Origin: Burkholderia sp. SRS-W-2-2016
GTDB taxonomy: Bacteria > Pseudomonadota > Gammaproteobacteria > Burkholderiales > Burkholderiaceae
Assembly: GCF_001931485.1 (NCBI RefSeq)
Contig: NZ_MSDV01000060.1
Coordinates: 1-64,000 of the forward strand
Direction of reading: 5' to 3'
Length of the DNA: 64,000 bases
The notes under the pieces were generated by a model. It did no database searches. It was not told where the DNA came from and worked only from the letters and a program-made list of their open reading frames with translations. Below, piece by piece: positions 63,572 to 64,000 of the stretch; position 1 is the first letter of the stretch; each line of letters begins with the position of its first letter. A program made the position numbers and the translations under genes.

Positions 63572-64000
63572 CTAACCGCCGACATACGCGCGCCGCACCG
63601 CCTCGTTGTTCATCAGGCTCGCGTGATCGCCTTCGAGCACGATGCGGCCGTTCTCGATCACATACGCGCGATGCGCGATCTTCAGCGCGGCGAACGCGTT
63701 CTGTTCGGCAAGCAGCACCGTGGTGCCCGCGCGATTGATCTGCTGGATCACGTCGAACACCTGTTTGACGACCAGCGGCGCGAGGCCGAGCGACGGCTCG
63801 TCGAGCAGCAGCACCTTGGGCCGCGCCATCAGCGCGCGGCCGATTGCGACCATCTGCTGCTGGCCGCCGGACAGCGAACCGGCCGCGTGATCCTTGCGCT
63901 CCGCGAGCAGCGGGAACAGGCTGAACACCTGGTCGAGATTGCGCCGGTTGCCGGAGCGGTCGCCGCGATGCACGTACGCGCCGAGCGTCAGATTCTTCAG
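63572..64000 (-). CDS. livF: ABC transporter ATP-binding protein, LivF type (5' end outside window)
   Basis: C-terminal ~142 residues only; the frame continues past base 64000 (LKNLTLGAYVHRGDRSG). LivF hallmarks: signature GSLSGGQQQMVAIGRALMARP, Walker B VLLLDEPSLGLAP, H-loop LLAEQNAFAALKIAHRAYVIENG. It energises the transporter whose binding protein is encoded 77 bp downstream on the same strand. Confidence 0.93.
   Translation of the reverse strand: MKNLTLGAYVHRGDRSGNRRNLDQVFSLFPLLAERKDHAAGSLSGGQQQMVAIGRALMARPKVLLLDEPSLGLAPLVVKQVFDVIQQINRAGTTVLLAEQNAFAALKIAHRAYVIENGRIVLEGDHASLMNNEAVRRAYVGG

Overview
The window looks like chromosomal DNA of a Burkholderiaceae beta-proteobacterium, probably Paraburkholderia or Burkholderia. 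The evidence is high G+C coding sequence with strong third-position GC, a 5S rRNA 3' end of Burkholderia type at the left edge, a cyoABCD oxidase operon, and a capsule locus whose conserved block (SDR, LtaS-like enzyme, multidomain synthase, LpxC-like protein, alpha-oxoamine-synthase-like enzyme, Wza-like/Wzm/Wzt/KpsE-like exporter) matches the gene content I know from the Burkholderia pseudomallei wcb capsule locus. No database search was possible; every family call comes from reading motifs.

Layout. (1) 1-124: end of an rRNA operon with its terminator hairpin. (2) 190-4752, minus strand: a three-gene cassette of ABC ATPase, large FtsX-type permease and secreted AttH/CrtC-like lipocalin-fold protein. 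(3) 5437-11253, plus strand: an orphan NuoM-like proton-channel subunit, then cyoABCD, each with its own terminator. The cyo leader carries four alternating TTGCGAC motifs. (4) 11489-11839: small unknown membrane protein. (5) 11840-12567: gene-free, AT-richer leader containing an ops-like GGCGGTAG element. (6) 12568-28715: a tightly packed, mostly overlapping block that would build a lipid and export a capsule. (7) 28881-39292: acidic-sugar and galactofuranose precursor genes, a coiled-coil FkbM methyltransferase, an alginate-lyase-like periplasmic protein and a triple GT2 glycosyltransferase, with a visible drop in G+C. (8) 39404-47768: a second, high-GC polysaccharide operon (UDP-sugar dehydrogenase, four glycosyltransferases, a deacetylase-like protein, an unknown protein, a GNAT acetyltransferase).

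(9) 47897-52343: a small double-glycine-leader peptide whose core has cysteines every eight residues, a HAD phosphatase, a two-component flavin monooxygenase (LLM oxygenase plus flavin reductase) divergent from an XRE-cupin regulator, and a BON-domain protein. (10) 52715-64000: an IclR regulator and an acyl-CoA catabolic cluster (two acyl-CoA dehydrogenases, two SDRs, two AMP-forming ligases), then the start of a branched-chain-amino-acid-type (Liv) ABC transporter that runs off the right edge.

The most interesting system is in region 6. A single-chain KS-AT-DH-(degenerate MT)-ER-KR-ACP synthase without thioesterase sits with an alpha-oxoamine synthase relative, an SDR, an LpxC relative with all catalytic residues, and an LtaS-like phosphotransferase, next to an ABC capsule exporter. 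The layout resembles fumonisin-type chain release and suggests a sphingoid-like lipid for the capsule. The 80-residue Cys/Pro-rich leader peptide is the second main candidate for something undescribed.
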